A stretch of 64,000 nucleotides of DNA. It comes from Scilla litardierei. Its lineage: Eukaryota; Streptophyta; Magnoliopsida; Asparagales; Asparagaceae. The stretch is taken from contig CM061132.1 in NCBI GenBank assembly GCA_030789695.1, forward strand, positions 29,359,858-29,423,857, written 5' to 3'. Positions 41,917 to 53,130 of this stretch are shown here, piece by piece. The translations under genes and the position numbers were made by a program. Each line of letters begins with the position of its first letter. The first letter of the stretch is position 1. The notes under the pieces are model-generated. The model ran no database searches. It saw only the letters and a list, made by a program, of their open reading frames with translations, and was not told where the DNA came from.

Positions 41917-43576
41917 TGTTGGATCCTATGGATGGCAAACAACACTAGAAGGGGGGGTTGAATAGTGTTGTGTAAATAGTATACTTTTTCGATTGTTAAG
42001 ATTAGCACAAATAAAATCCTTCTAATATTGCCTAAGAAGCCAAGTAGAGTAATCTACGCTTGGTTCTTAATCAACAAAGTAATCTTACAAATATGATAGA
42101 GAAAAGATTACAATCAGATATAAATCTTTACAGAGAGATCTTTACACAGCGGAATTAAATAAATAATCTTTGCAATAATAAATCAACAAGGAATTACAAA
42201 GATGTAAGATTAGCAAATGAAAAATGCTTGTACGAGAAATATAAACAATCACAGAAAAACGAACGCAGAGACAAGCGATTTTATCCTGGTTCCCCGCAAC
42301 CCGGGTACGTCCAGTCCCCGACCAATCCGGTACGAGATTTTCCACTATCTGCCTTGGTAAATACAATTACCTAACTTCACTCGTTAGGATTTCTAACGAC
42401 CTAGTCTCAACCAGGATTTCCGACTGGCAACACCTAGACTTGTCTAGTGTTCCAACAACAACACAATGAAACTTATATCCAATACACCATAATAAATTGA
42501 TGGAGATTGGTTTTTACACCCGATTCTATAGCCAATCAATGATAGACAAAATTGTGTAGTGGCTTGATAGAATAAGAGTCTAGATCACACAAAGATACGA
42601 GAGAATTCTTTGTGATCTAGATCTAATGCTTTTCAAAAAATCCTTTAAACAAAAGTAAAGAGAATAGCAATAAGGATTTTGAAAAACGTTTAGCCAATAA
42701 AACAAGAGTATGATCTTTAAAAAAGTAATAACAGAATTTTCCAAGATCACAATAAAAATAGAATTGGCTAGAGAAAATGAGAGCTTTGAATTAAAGAGCG
42801 TTTGCACGAGAGATTTGATTTTCAATAGATGTTGTGTTTTTCTCAAATGAAATTAGCTCTTATTTATAGGGAAAATTCTGAGATTTGAAATTCAAATTTC
42901 CTTTGACTTTTGTCCCAAAAATTCTCGGAGAAAATCACTCAACGAATTTTCAAAATTCAAATCAAAACGTCAGAATTTTACAGCTGGTAGTCGACTCCCT
43001 CATGTAGGTAGTCGACTCCCAGAGTGTTTCAGGGAATCTCGAATCTCAGCTGGTAGTCGACTCCCTACTGTTGGTAGTCGACTCCCAGAGGAGTTTTTCC
43101 TGCAACACTTCTAGTCAGACAGGTAGTTAACTCCAGGGTGTGTGGAGTTTCACTACGTAAGTTATAGGATGACTAGAGAAAGCTCTTAAAATATTTTTGA
43201 GGATATAAAAAGATTTTCAAAAAACTTTTTCAAATTTGTTTGTGTGCGTGTGTTTTGTCTATATGATTTGTCTTTGACAAATACCCTAAAGAGACACGAC
43301 ACACTCACTATAGACTTAGGACATGTCTTCGGAAGCTTGATCAATTTGATGAAGTGGATGCGAGCTTCACTTGAGCTTCTTGTTCTATTTGAGCTTGAAC
43401 TTCATCATTTGACTTAGCCACATTTGTCCTTGTCTTTGAGCGTAGATTTGTGTTTCGTTGAGTTTGTAACGCTTCGCATATTCTGCACACTTAGGTGTAG
43501 TGTAGTTAGTACACTTAAGCTTTCATTTGGTGTGCTCATCATCAAAATTACTTGGGGTGGAATTCAATTTCCATCA
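41917..43576 (-). repeat. 5' LTR of the Sirevirus-like element
   Basis: 1660 bp; the primer-binding site TTGGTATCAAAGC (initiator tRNA-Met type) lies directly inside it at about 41904-41916. TATA box at 42861-42869 and U3 repeats at 42986-43135. Confidence 0.92.
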
Positions 43577-43581
43577 AGCCT
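43577..43581. repeat. 5-bp target duplication AGCCT (right)
   Basis: Matches 35626-35630. Confidence 0.9.
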
Positions 43582-44345
43582 GTTTCTCAGATTTGTAGAA
43601 GGTATCATCATCATAGCACTAAAATCATGATGCAACAATAAACATCATGTAAAACTAAAAACGGCAAGGTTATAACATTAAGCATGCATCCTAACTGCCA
43701 AATCATATGTGAACTAAAAAGAAATAAAATAAAGTCTAAACACAAACATAATGTCTTGATTTCATAAACACAAACATAATGTCTTGATTCCCTAAGCTCA
43801 ACTCACAAATTTTAAGAACTTACTGGTATAGTATGTGTACATATCTGATAACTTATCCACGTCTTATTCATCATTGATTGGTGTAATTCTTGAATGCTGA
43901 ACCAGTGGTTATGCTCTCTATTATGAATTTGTAGAAAGCTATTAACATACTCTCTCTTTTTGTTACAAAGGCTTTATTCACTTGATGCCACGAAATTTTT
44001 GGTGGGAAATATGGGGCCAATTGGCTGCATTCCATTATCAAAAGATGATCAATCAGCTTGAAGCAAATCAATGTATGGTTCCTAAATTAGCACAGCGCTA
44101 CAATGGAAAGTTAAAGACTTGCTCACCGAACTAAATAAGAACATGCATGGTTCCTAAATTAATAATTTTTCCCTAAAATCCCAGATCAATTTTGGCAGGA
44201 CATGCAAGGAAAATTGATATTTCTTAAGTGATTGGAATACAAAATTCAAACCTCAATCTCGGAGGCCAACTATTTGGTTCTGAAAATTAAAGACAAGTGA
44301 TAGGCAAGCTACAAAGACAGTATGTTGAGAGAATAACTGAGAAAA
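43582..44345. other. Unassigned sequence, continuation of the CACTA-side DNA
   Basis: Continuous with 35625 once the copia element is removed. A 66-codon minus frame at 44071-43871 has no recognised domain. It may be 3' flank of the kinase fragment at 44346-44479. Confidence 0.4.
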
Positions 44346-44479
44346 TTACCACCGAAGCTTGAAGTTATCCTTCCACCGCCCTTGTTTTGCACTGGTGTTG
44401 TATAATTTGTCCACTAGAATTATTCTCTGAAAATGTGGGCCTAATTGCAGGATCAGGGTCCCAACATTCTTCAATCAAC
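44346..44479 (-). pseudogene. Last exon of a Raf/ankyrin-type protein kinase (fragment)
   Basis: After a minus-strand acceptor ATGCAG the exon reads LIEECWDPDPAIRPTFSE, the C-terminal subdomain XI of plant Raf-like or integrin-linked-type Ser/Thr kinases (Cys-Trp..RP.F). One extra A (in GAGAATAATT, about 44426) shifts the frame; the other frame then supplies a plausible C-terminus ending RWKDNFKLRW and TAA at 44346-44348. I could not find upstream kinase exons before 45830. It is either a gene fragment captured by the CACTA element or the end of a host gene whose other exons lie beyond the gypsy array. Confidence 0.6.
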
Positions 44480-45323
44480 CTGCATAAGCACTCATACTAA
44501 GTATAAGCACTGAATGTATCTTTTATAGCAGCATATTTGCTTGTTTAAGAAACAACAATAAGAATATGCTTGATGAAGAGAATGGATATGAAAGATGTGC
44601 ACTTCATCAGAACCAGCTTGCAACTAAACAGAAAGATGCTGCATTGGTTATCTTAGTTATGTATAAAAACTTCTTTATCTGCTTCTCGATTAGCATATAG
44701 CTGAAGGAAACAGAAAACTACATCCCAAAATTTAGGTTATAAGGTTCTGACAGGAACATAATAATATACGACGCATGAGACATAGCTGAAAGATGCACAC
44801 ATCATCAAAACCTTATTAACAAAGGAAGGTTTTGTTGTTTCATTTAGATGGACAGATCAGGATTTACAATGCATGAGTCACAGCTGCATGATGGAAGTTT
44901 GTTTAACATATTACAGGCAAAGCATTCACTGTCCAGCCAGCATGAGGCAGTATATGTAACCTAGAAAGGAGGGCATGTGAACACCATATGAATACAACAG
45001 TGACAAGGCAATGCACACAATCCTTAAAAATTAGGAAACAAGGATGTTGGATATGATGTAGCAAGGAAAAACAAACTAAAATTCTGATGACTGAAATACA
45101 AGAAACACGGAGACATCTATCACAAAACCATATCATGTCAGAAATGTGTCGGAGACATGACGTATGTATTTTTTGGTATTTTCTGTCTGTTGGCATACCG
45201 TGTACATGGTGGGCTCGCCTGGCTCGTTCAACCAAGATTGAATTCATCGTTTCTAATCAAGTGATCCAATAATATTAATAGACTTCTGTACGATACTTAA
45301 GACGAATTTTAATGGATGAAAGC
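44480..45323. other. Unassigned sequence upstream of the kinase exon
   Basis: AT-rich, intron-like, no further kinase exon or terminus recognised. The phrase AAGTGATAGGCAAGCTACAAAGAC occurs near 44297 (outside) and again in the duplication below. Confidence 0.4.
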
Positions 45324-45754
45324 TGTGTAGCATGGACAAGTGATAGGCAAGCTACAAAGACAATATGTTGAGAGCATTTTGTGCCAAACTGCGAAATTAA
45401 AGACAAGTCGATTCTGTGCAAAACTCAGTAATTCATTCTACATCTCCATATAATGTAGAAGAGATAATTTTCCCAACAAAGACATGCTTGGAACTCACAA
45501 TAACATTATAAGTGCTTCAGGTTTTCAACTACCCTCAAATCTGTGTAGCATGGACAAGTGATAGGCAAGCTACAAAGACACTATGTTGAGAGAATTTTGT
45601 GCCAAACTGCGTAATTAAAGACAAGTCAATTCTGTGCAAAACTCAGTAATTCATTCTACAGCTCCATATAATGTAGAAGAGAGAATTTTCCCAATAAAGA
45701 CACGCTTGGAACTCACAATAACATTATATGTGCTTCAGGTTTTCAACTAACCTC
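45324..45754. repeat. Tandem duplication, 218-bp unit
   Basis: 45324-45541 is repeated at 45542-45754 with a few substitutions; both copies start TGTGTAGCATGGACAAGTG and end CAGGTTTTCAACTA. Noncoding. Confidence 0.9.
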
Positions 45755-46520
45755 GGAGTTTTCTCTTTAATAACAAGGCATAAAGTTGTCAAGAAAATAA
45801 TACTGAATATAATAACAAATGAAAACTACTTGTCACGACCCGCTTCCCTAAAATGGAGGCGAGACGTGAAAAGGTCCGCACGAGAGTGGAGCTGTGAAGC
45901 CCCAAACCCGATAAGCGTAAATAAAACATAAGCAGGTCCCTGTAACCACAACGAAACAACAATAATAATACAAGGAGAGACTGAAATAAAAACTTCACAT
46001 CTCAAATATTGTCCAACATGAAAATAAGTTCAACATCCAGAAAAGCCACCAGGCTAAAAGAAAAGAGTCTAAGGCCCAGAACAAGGCCAACAAAAGCATC
46101 AACATAACAAAGCATAGGTGCTACGCACCAATAACAAAACAACTGTCTAACAAAAGTAAAACACAACGAAGACACTAGGACTGGTCCCCAGTGTCCACGT
46201 ACTCCCCGTCAAACACAAGCTCGGGCTCGGCGTCAGCAAACACCTCGTCCTCAACGAGGTACTCGGGCTCAGGATCTAACATGTGTCACCCAAAAGAGTA
46301 AAGGGGCACATGTCAGCAAGTCTAAAAGACTTGGGCAAAGAAACTGAATGTAAGGCGACTAGCAACCTAGCAGTTTAGTATGCATGACATGGCAGTTATA
46401 ACATGAGTGCACAATTTAAAACATGGCAAGACAATTTGTACAAGAGAACATTTATCGGGACAAGACAAGACAAGAGTAGCCACGCTACTAACATTCTCAA
46501 TCAATTCACATTGTTGTAGG

Positions 46521-46656
46521 TGTTTACGCCCTTCGCTGAATGGTACAACATTCAGACCGATCGGCACTAAACACAATTCACATTTCACGGTTGTTTTGTA
46601 GATGTTTACGCCCTTCGCTGAATGGTACAACATTCAGACCGATCGGCACTAAACAC
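46521..46656. repeat. 82-bp-period duplication in LTR A
   Basis: A 54-bp block TGTTTACGCCCTTCGCTGAA... ending CGGCACTAAACAC occurs twice, 82 bp apart. Also present in LTR B (about 53599-53735) and LTR C (about 60596-60731), so it predates the array. Confidence 0.9.
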
Positions 46657-47594
46657 TACCCCACCCCAAAGAGTTTACGCCTTACAATGCAGTTGTTGAT
46701 CAAACAGACCACCCGTTGCCTGGCCGCTTAACCCTTACCCCATCCCGCACTAAACAAGCCAGGGACCCTGCACAAGAGCCCAGCAAGTGAGCCAGGGTTG
46801 CCCCCGCACGAGAGCTTGTTTCTTAGTTCACAATTCAATATATCGAGCGTTGGGGTTAGCAACTCATTATGCTCGCTTCTGGTCACGAGCCAGGAACACA
46901 AGCATTGTAGCGAAGCTACGCAATCATAGCAACACTTAAAGAATGCAATGACATGACAATTAATTCGCGTACCGTTAATGGAAAGTAAACATGACATGGT
47001 AATTGTGCAACATGATATATGTCAGAACTAGCTTCGTTGTCAAGCTAATTCCCCAAATTGCGCCTAGGCGAGTATCATTTCGTCGCCTAGCCTCTTTTAC
47101 GCCTACAACAAGCAAATGGCCTAAAACATGGCCTAAACCCTAAGTGGCAAGTTTCACTTGCCTAGCACCGAGGATGACGACCACTCCGTCACACGGATGC
47201 TATGCTACGGGGGAATCGCTGTTATGGGGGAAACAAACATCAAACAACATGAAATTTATTAGGGTTTCATAAAAATATAAATAGGTTATAAAAACAACGG
47301 TAGATCGATTTCTTACCGAGAGGAGGCGGAAGAAACACTCCGGGGAACCCTAGGATCAGATCTGGAAAAGATTGGAGAAATTTGGGGAAACTAGGGTTTT
47401 GGGGGATTTGGGGATTTGATGGATTTGGGTGAGATTTTGGGGAAGATGAGAGGTAGATAGAGTGAATGGATGGTTTGGATGATGGATTTAGGGCTTGGAA
47501 TGAAGGATTTAAGCTTGGAGGAAGATGTGGGCTGAAGGGGGAAGATTTTAGGGTTTTGGGTCGTGTTGGGGAAGAAGAAATCGTTTGGGTTGGG

Positions 47595-47603
47595 TTTAAA
47601 TAG
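47595..47603 (-). promoter_or_regulatory. TATA-like box of the Tekay LTR
   Basis: Minus-strand CTATTTAAA, about 40 bp downstream of the inverted-motif array; same at 54674-54682 and 61670-61678. Confidence 0.5.
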
Positions 47604-47643
47604 GTTGGGCTGGCGGCTGCCCAGAAATTAGGGTTTTAACACT

Positions 47644-48063
47644 GGTTAGTCGGTCAAAGAGCAACCACTGACCGACTAGTTTGGCAACTAGTCGGTCGGT
47701 CGACCAACGCAGACCGACTAAGTGTAAACAGTAACTCCTGAACGAAAATAGGATTTAGAGTTAGTCGGTCCATGAACAAGTACTCGACCGACTAGTTTTG
47801 CATCTAGTCGGTCGATGAACGTTCTTAGACCGACTAAGAGTAAACAGTAACTGATACAAAAATAAGATGATGAGTTAGTCGGTTCAAGAAGCATTGCTGA
47901 CCGACTAGTTTGCAACCTAGTCGGTCAACCCAACGTTCTTAGACCGACTAACGATAAACAGTAACTCCTGAGAAATTTAGAAAGCCAACTAGTCGGTCCA
48001 AGGAGGATTGCCGACCGACTGGATCGTCATCTAGTCGGTCGGTGCCCCTTCTTACACCGGCTA
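47644..48063 (-). promoter_or_regulatory. Array of TAGTCGGTC / GACCGACTA motifs in U3
   Basis: Four units of about 115 bp, each with two inverted pairs of TAGTCGGTC and GACCGACTA separated by about 15-20 nt; three units end in the phrase TAAACAGTAACTCCTGA or close to it. LTR B (54724-55144) and LTR C (61722-62140) have the same array. Confidence 0.85.
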
Positions 48064-48379
48064 ATAAGCACCAAAAGTTCCGATACGGAGTGCGGGGCCC
48101 CGGGATTGATTCCTAAGACTTCTAGGCTTGATCTAATAGTAAGATACGACCGTTATGAAGTCCGTCACGAATGACATACTTTGAAATCGACGATCCTAAG
48201 GAAGAAACGAGAAAATACGACGAATCGATCGAAAATGAAAGCTACGGAGACGAAAACCACACATGAGGAGAAAATCCACCAAAACATATATTATATTATA
48301 ATAAATCCAGATACATGAAAAGCAGTCGTTACATCCTCCCCAACTTAAGAAAAATTCCGTCCTCGGAATTTCCAAAAAC

Positions 48380-49282
48380 TCACGAGTCCGGAAACAAAAG
48401 TGGGAAACGCTCTCGCATCTCATCCTCATTCTCCCAAGTAGACTCTCCAGGTGAGCCGTGTCGCCACATCACCCTCACAAGATTGACAATCTTGTTCTGA
48501 AGCGATTTCTGACGCCTGTCCAGAATCTGCACTGGATGCTGGTCATACGTCATATCGGGGCGAACGGTAATCTCCGAAAAATCCACCGCATGAGACGGAT
48601 CGCTAATGTATCGACGAAGCTGCGACACATGGAAAACATTGTGAACTCCTTCCAAAGACGGCGGCAAGGCCAAGCGATAAGCTACCTCGCCAACCCTCTC
48701 CAAAACGTCAAACGGTCCAATGTATCGCGGGCTCAACTTCCCACGCTTCCCAAAACGAATCACACCACGATTCGGGGAAATCTTCAAGAACACATGGTCG
48801 CCCGGCTGAAACTCCAAAGGACGACGTTTAGCATCCGCCCAATGCTTAAAACGGTCCTGAGCAATTCTCAACCTCTCCCGAATATTCCTGACGATATCCA
48901 CGGCCTCCACGATCATCTCAGGTCCCAACAACTCCCGATCACCGACGCCATCCCAACTCAATGGCGATCGACATTTCCTCCCATAAAGAGCGGCGAAAGG
49001 CGCCATGCCAATACTCGCCTGGAAGCTGTTGTTGTAAGAGAACTCCACCAAATGCAGATGGTCCTCCCACGAACCCTTGAAATCCAACATGCACGCCCTC
49101 AGCATGTCTTCCAAAATCTGAATCGTCCTCTCGGACTGGCCATCCGTCTGCGGATGGTACGCCGTGCTGAAACTCAGACGCGTACCCAAGCTCTTCTGCA
49201 AACTCTGCCAGAACTGAGATGTGAACCTCGTGTCTCTGTCAGACACGATACTCACGGGGACTCCATGAAGTCGCACAACCTC
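48380..49282 (-). CDS. Integrase C-terminal exon, unit A
   Basis: Exon after intron 2, running from GAG at 49282 to the stop at 48380. It holds [18 protein letters not shown] (second catalytic Asp), [10 protein letters not shown] (Glu), [15 protein letters not shown], the GPF module [30 protein letters not shown], and a chromodomain-like tail ([10 protein letters not shown].., [15 protein letters not shown]). All are typical of the Tekay/Del chromovirus lineage. The frame is fully open. Confidence 0.9.
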   Translation of the reverse strand, partial: EVVRLHGVPVSIVSDRDTRFTSQFWQSLQKSLGTRLSFSTAYHPQTDGQSERTIQILEDMLRACMLDFKGSWEDHLHLVEFSYNNSFQASIGMAPFAALYGRKCRSPLSWDGVGDRELLGPEMIVEAVDIVRNIRERLRIAQDRFKHWADAKRRPLEFQPGDHVFLKISPNRGVIRFGKRGKLSPRYIGPFDVLERVGEVAYRLALPPSLEGVHNVFHVSQLRRYISDPSHAVDFSEITVRPDMTYDQHPVQILDRRQKSLQNKIVNLVRVMWRHGSPGESTWENEDEMRERFPLLFPDS

Positions 49283-49354
49283 CTGCACGATTCACGTTAC
49301 ATCACTATCCAAACTAGGGAAAGGAAATAAAAACGGAGAGTAAAAGAATTTTAC
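49283..49354 (-). other. Predicted spliceosomal intron 2, unit A
   Basis: 72 nt, GTAAAATTC...CGTGCAG, T-rich, phase 0 between ATGGAG and GAGGTT. The in-frame stop inside would truncate integrase before the second Asp and the Glu. Same in unit B (56364-56435) and C (63358-63429), and at the matching codon in the diverged + element (19216-19284). Confidence 0.82.
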
Positions 49355-51775
49355 CTCCATGTATCTCCTCGCTAGCACCTCAGTGGACTGTCCCACTCGG
49401 AACGGAATAAAGTGCGCAGATTTGGTCAATCGATCTACGATCACCCAAATCGCGTCATTCTGCTTCGGACTCCGAGGTAGTCCAGTCACGAAATCCATAG
49501 TGATGTGTTGCCATTTCCACTCCGGAATCGGAATCGGTTGTAGCAACCCGGCCGTACGCTGATGCTACGCCTTCACTTGCTGGCAAACCAAGCACTTGGC
49601 TACACTCCGAGCCACGCTCCTCTTCATACCATGCCACCAATAAATCAGACGAAGATCCTGGTACATCTTGGTGCCACCAGGATGCACAGAATACGGCGAA
49701 CTGTGTGCCTCCACCATCAGCTCCTCTCTGATATCCCCAGCTGGCACACACAACCTGGCTCCGAACCTCAGCGAGCCATCCTCATGAATCAAAAAGTCAG
49801 TCCGCAGACCGGCTTCCACCTGCTCCCGAATCCTCACCAGCTTCGGATCCTCAGCCTGGCCAGCCTTAATCCGATCCACGATTGTCGACTGCACCTGCAT
49901 GTACATCAACGACGAAGCCTCTCTAGGAAGAACAATCTCCACGCCAGACTCGCAGAAATCCTACTGCAATCTCCACTGCGAGGTCAAAATCATCACCGCG
50001 GGAAGCCTACTCAAAGCATCCGGAACCACATTCACCTTGCCAGGGTGAAACTGCAAATCAATCTCATAATCCGCCATAAGCTCCAACCATCGACGCTGTC
50101 GCATGTTGAGCTCCTTCTGAGTGAAAATATACTTCAAGCTTTTGTGATCGGTGAAAATCTTCACTTTCTCACTTAGCAGGAAGTGTCTCCAAATCTTAAG
50201 AGCAAACACAACGGCAGCCAACTCCAAATCATGCGTCGGTTAATTCTTCTCATGAACCTTAAACTGACGAGACGCATACGCCACAACATGCCCATGCTGA
50301 TGCAACACACAACCGAGACCCTTGCCAAAAGCATCGCAAAAGATCTCAAATCCTCCACTGCGATCAGGCACAACAAGAATAGGGGCAGTCGTCAACCTCT
50401 CCTTCAGAATACCAAAAGCACTCTCACAATCACCCGACCAAACATAAGCAACATCCTTCCGCGTCAACCTGGTCATTCGGCTCAGCAATACGAGAAAAGT
50501 CCTTAATGAATCGCCGATAATAACCAGCAAGTCCAAGGAAACTCCGAATCTCAGACGCAGACGACGGAACAGCCACTCTCTGATGGCCCTAATCTTCTCG
50601 GGATCCACTGAAATACCATCTCCAGTCACCACATGCCCGAGAAAAGCAACTCTATCCAGCCAAAACTCGCACTTCGAAAACTTAGCATACAACCGATGCT
50701 TCCTCAAGATCTCCAACACCGTCCTTAAGTGCGAGGCATGCTCTTCCTCCGACTTCGAATAGATCAGAATGTCGTCAATAAAGATAACGACAAACTTATC
50801 CAAAAAGTCGTAGAAAATCAGGTTCATTAGATTCATGAAAACTGCGGGCGCGTTAGTTACGCCAAAAGGCATGACCACGAACTCATAGTGTCCATACTTC
50901 GTCCTAAACGCTGTCTTCAGAACATCATCCTTCTTCACCTTCAACTGATGGTAACCACTCCTCAAATCCAATTTAGAAAACACCCTCGAACCTCCAAGCT
51001 GATCAAAAATATCATCGATGCGAGGCAACGGGTATTTATTCTTAATGGTCACCGCATTCAACTCCCGATAGTCCACGCACATGCGACGCGAACCATCCTT
51101 CTTCTTCACCAACAGCACCGGTGCTCCCCACGGAGACACACTAGGATTAATATAACCCCTTCTGCAAAAGCTCATCCAACTGCTTCTGCAACTCTTCCAA
51201 CTCTGCAGGTGCCATACGATACGGCGCCTTCGAAATCGGCTGCGCACCTGGAATGAGATCGATAGAAAATTCCAAAGCTCGATCAGGCGGCAAACCAGAC
51301 ATCTCCTCGGGGAAGACGTCGCCAAAATCTCGCACCACAGCTGGCCACTCCAGCTCCATCTGCATAGCCACAGCCTCCACTGGCCTGGCCCGAAATCTGA
51401 CAGGACCAAGCGAGCTGCTACCACGACTGAACTCAAACACTGGATGTCCAGGAATCTCGAACACCACCTTCTTCCTCCGACAGTCGATCGTAGCATAGAA
51501 GCTCGCAAGCCAGTCCATCCCAAGAACTGCATCATAGTTGATGATGTCGTGGACAATGAAATCAGCAAAAAGCTCATGTCCACAGACCACCAACGAGCAA
51601 GAATTGCAACCACGATGCACCGAGACCACGCCATTTCCTGTAACGATATTCCAACTCTTTGGAAGAGGGGACGTCGACAAGGAATGCCTCTCCACGAAGC
51701 TCCGAGAAATAATGCACATTGATGCACCAGAGTCAAAGAGGACTCGTGCAGGAAATGTGCAAACCAAAACCACAC
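49355..51775 (-). pseudogene. Pol exon, unit A: protease, RT, RNase H, integrase N-terminus
   Basis: Protease LFDSGASMC near 51745; RT with [37 protein letters not shown] and an intact FIDDILIYS; RNase H with [10 protein letters not shown]; integrase zinc domain ([18 protein letters not shown]) and TMDFVTGLP. Stops shared with other units lie at 50240-50242, 49961-49963 and 49565-49567. Private 1-nt shifts occur at an ACCCCTT run (about 51157), at 50572 and at 50475, where unit B reads through. It starts at a splice acceptor rather than an ATG. Confidence 0.88.
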
Positions 51776-51888
51776 CTAATCAATCAATTAACAATCAAAC
51801 CCTAGTCTAGCAAACAACCATGTTCAAGCAACAACACAATCCAACAATCAAAACCAGCTAGGAAAGTAACAGCTAGATTGAGGATTAC
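51776..51888 (-). other. Predicted spliceosomal intron 1, unit A (gag/protease)
   Basis: 113 nt, GTAATCCTCAATC...TTGATTAG. The donor is shared with the + element. In unit B the flanking exon is exactly 377 codons plus 1 nt and the next exon resumes in phase 1, so splicing joins gag to pol in frame. Unit A has one extra C at the donor (GCAGG|GTAATC). Confidence 0.75.
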
Positions 51889-53024
51889 CCTGCGATAACC
51901 TCATCCACAGCCTCGCTCTCCGCAGCGGTCATCAGAAAAGCCTGCCTCCTCGGCGGAACAGCCTGACGAAAAGCATGTCCCTACGGAACAAGAGCTGCTC
52001 CACGACCAGCAGGAACAGACGCTCGCTGCTGCAAACGGCTGAGCTGCAACAGGAGCCCTCCACAGCGGACCCGCATGCCGACAATCCCTCGCGACATAGG
52101 AAGCATCACCGCAAACCATACACTGGCCCAAAAACTTCCGACACTGATCCTTGATATGGCCAGGCTTGCCGCAGAAATGGCAAGTCTTCAGAATAGGCCC
52201 TCCCGGCCTCTTAAACTGAGCGGACTGATTAGGCCTGAATCCAGGTCTAACCACAGCTCTCGCCTGTTCCACAGGCCTCTTCCCAGCACCAACAACAGAC
52301 CCTCTCCTCTGGTTCACGAGCAGCTCCTACCTCTTGGCAGCTACCAGAACCTTCTGATAAGATTCCCGATCAGAGGAGGTCACAAAACTATGGAGCTCCG
52401 AAGCAAGCCCCTGTAGGAACCTCTGAGCTCTCTCCTCAGCATCCTGCACCATCTTCGGTGCAAACCGACTAAGCCTCATGAACTCTTGGTGATACATGTC
52501 CACCGACGAGTTCCCCTGCTTCAAATCGATAAAACGCTGCAGCATCTCCTCCCTGGCAGCCTTCGGGAAGAACTCACCCTCAAATCTGGCCTTGAAGGTA
52601 GCCCAAGCTATCGGCTCCACCAACATCTTCTCCTCCGCATCCCACCAATTCCGAGCATTATCCTTCAGCTGGCGCTTCGCCAAGTCAACCCAACCAGCCG
52701 GGGTGATCTTGGCCATCTTCAGATTGTCCTCGATGTTCCGAATCCACTCATCAGCAGCCAGAGGACCCTCAGAACCATCAAAATATGCAGGACCCAGCTC
52801 CCGAAATTGCTTCGCTCTTGGCTCAGAGCAAGGGGCATCCGGAAGAGCCCGGGCAGCTCGAGCAAGTGGGAGCATTCTGGACTTGCAGAAGCACGCCCTG
52901 CTGCACTTGCATCATCTGCAACATCATCCGCATCATCTCACCGCTGGTGGGTTCCCGCTCAGGCTCCTCATCATGAGGGAGCGCACCACTACCCCCCACC
53001 ACGGGTGGAACGCCTTCCTGCCAT
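51889..53024 (-). pseudogene. Gag exon, unit A
   Basis: Starts at MAGRR (ATG 53024). Capsid region: LGPAYFDGSEGPLAADEWIRNIE, LKDNARNWWDAEE, EFFPKAAREEMLQRF, YHQEFMRLSRFAP, FLQGLASELHSFV. Nucleocapsid has two knuckles: CHFCGKPGHIKDQC is perfect, CMVCGDASYVARDC has Tyr for His. Stops shared with unit B at 52327-52329 and 51981-51983. Private homopolymer indels (CCCCCC near 52990, GGG near 52870, AAA near 52032) break the frame further here but not in unit B. Confidence 0.88.
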
Positions 53025-53130
53025 CTAATGACACAGAGAACGAATCAGATTAGACTCATAGCTTATGACATCGGACGTCGAACTTAATTTATTGGACATT
53101 CTAATATTATTATCGCTATTCCAAAAATCG

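Larger units (their letters stand above)
35631..43576 (-). mobile_element. Sirevirus-like Ty1/copia retrotransposon, young
   Basis: Complete element on the minus strand: LTRs 35631-37291 and 41917-43576 with TG..CA ends, primer-binding site TGGTATCAAAGC, gag, pol in the copia order PR-IN-RT-RH, several polypurine tracts, and exact AGCCT duplication. The LTRs differ at roughly 16 places in 1660 bp (counted by eye, about 1%), so insertion was recent. Multiple polypurine tracts, the gag coiled coil and the integrase LLHMDLFGP motif favour the Sirevirus (SIRE/Maximus) lineage. Confidence 0.9.
45831..48333 (-). repeat. LTR A (complete)
   Basis: 2503 bp. Minus-strand start TGTAACGACTGC just after the polypurine tract TTAAGTTGGGGAGGA (about 48334-48348); end GCGGGTCGTGACA at 45831. 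It contains an 82-bp-period duplication (46521-46574 and 46603-46656), a GACAACG-loop hairpin (47028-47048), a TATA-like box (47595-47603) and the inverted-motif array (47644-48063). Confidence 0.9.

Noticed and set aside
47130..47150. Telomere-like CCTAAACCCTAA
   Set aside because: A single short match in LTR DNA, not a repeat run.
47644..48063. CRISPR-like array in the Tekay LTR
   Set aside because: Repeats are inverted pairs with similar spacers, in plant retrotransposon DNA. There is no leader or cas gene.
48458..49330. 290-codon plus-strand frame repeated in each gypsy unit
   Set aside because: It is the exact antisense of the integrase exon. Its repetition reflects duplication of the unit and it lacks any domain.
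51774..51900. Frameshift between gag and pol as the means of making Gag-Pol
   Set aside because: The 113-nt gap has stops in all useful frames, no slippery heptamer, and exact splice signals with matching phase, so splicing explains it better.
52327..52329. Programmed stop-codon readthrough in gag
   Set aside because: The shared TAG sits between capsid and nucleocapsid, not at a gag/pol border, and four more shared stops exist in the same units; ordinary decay before duplication is simpler.
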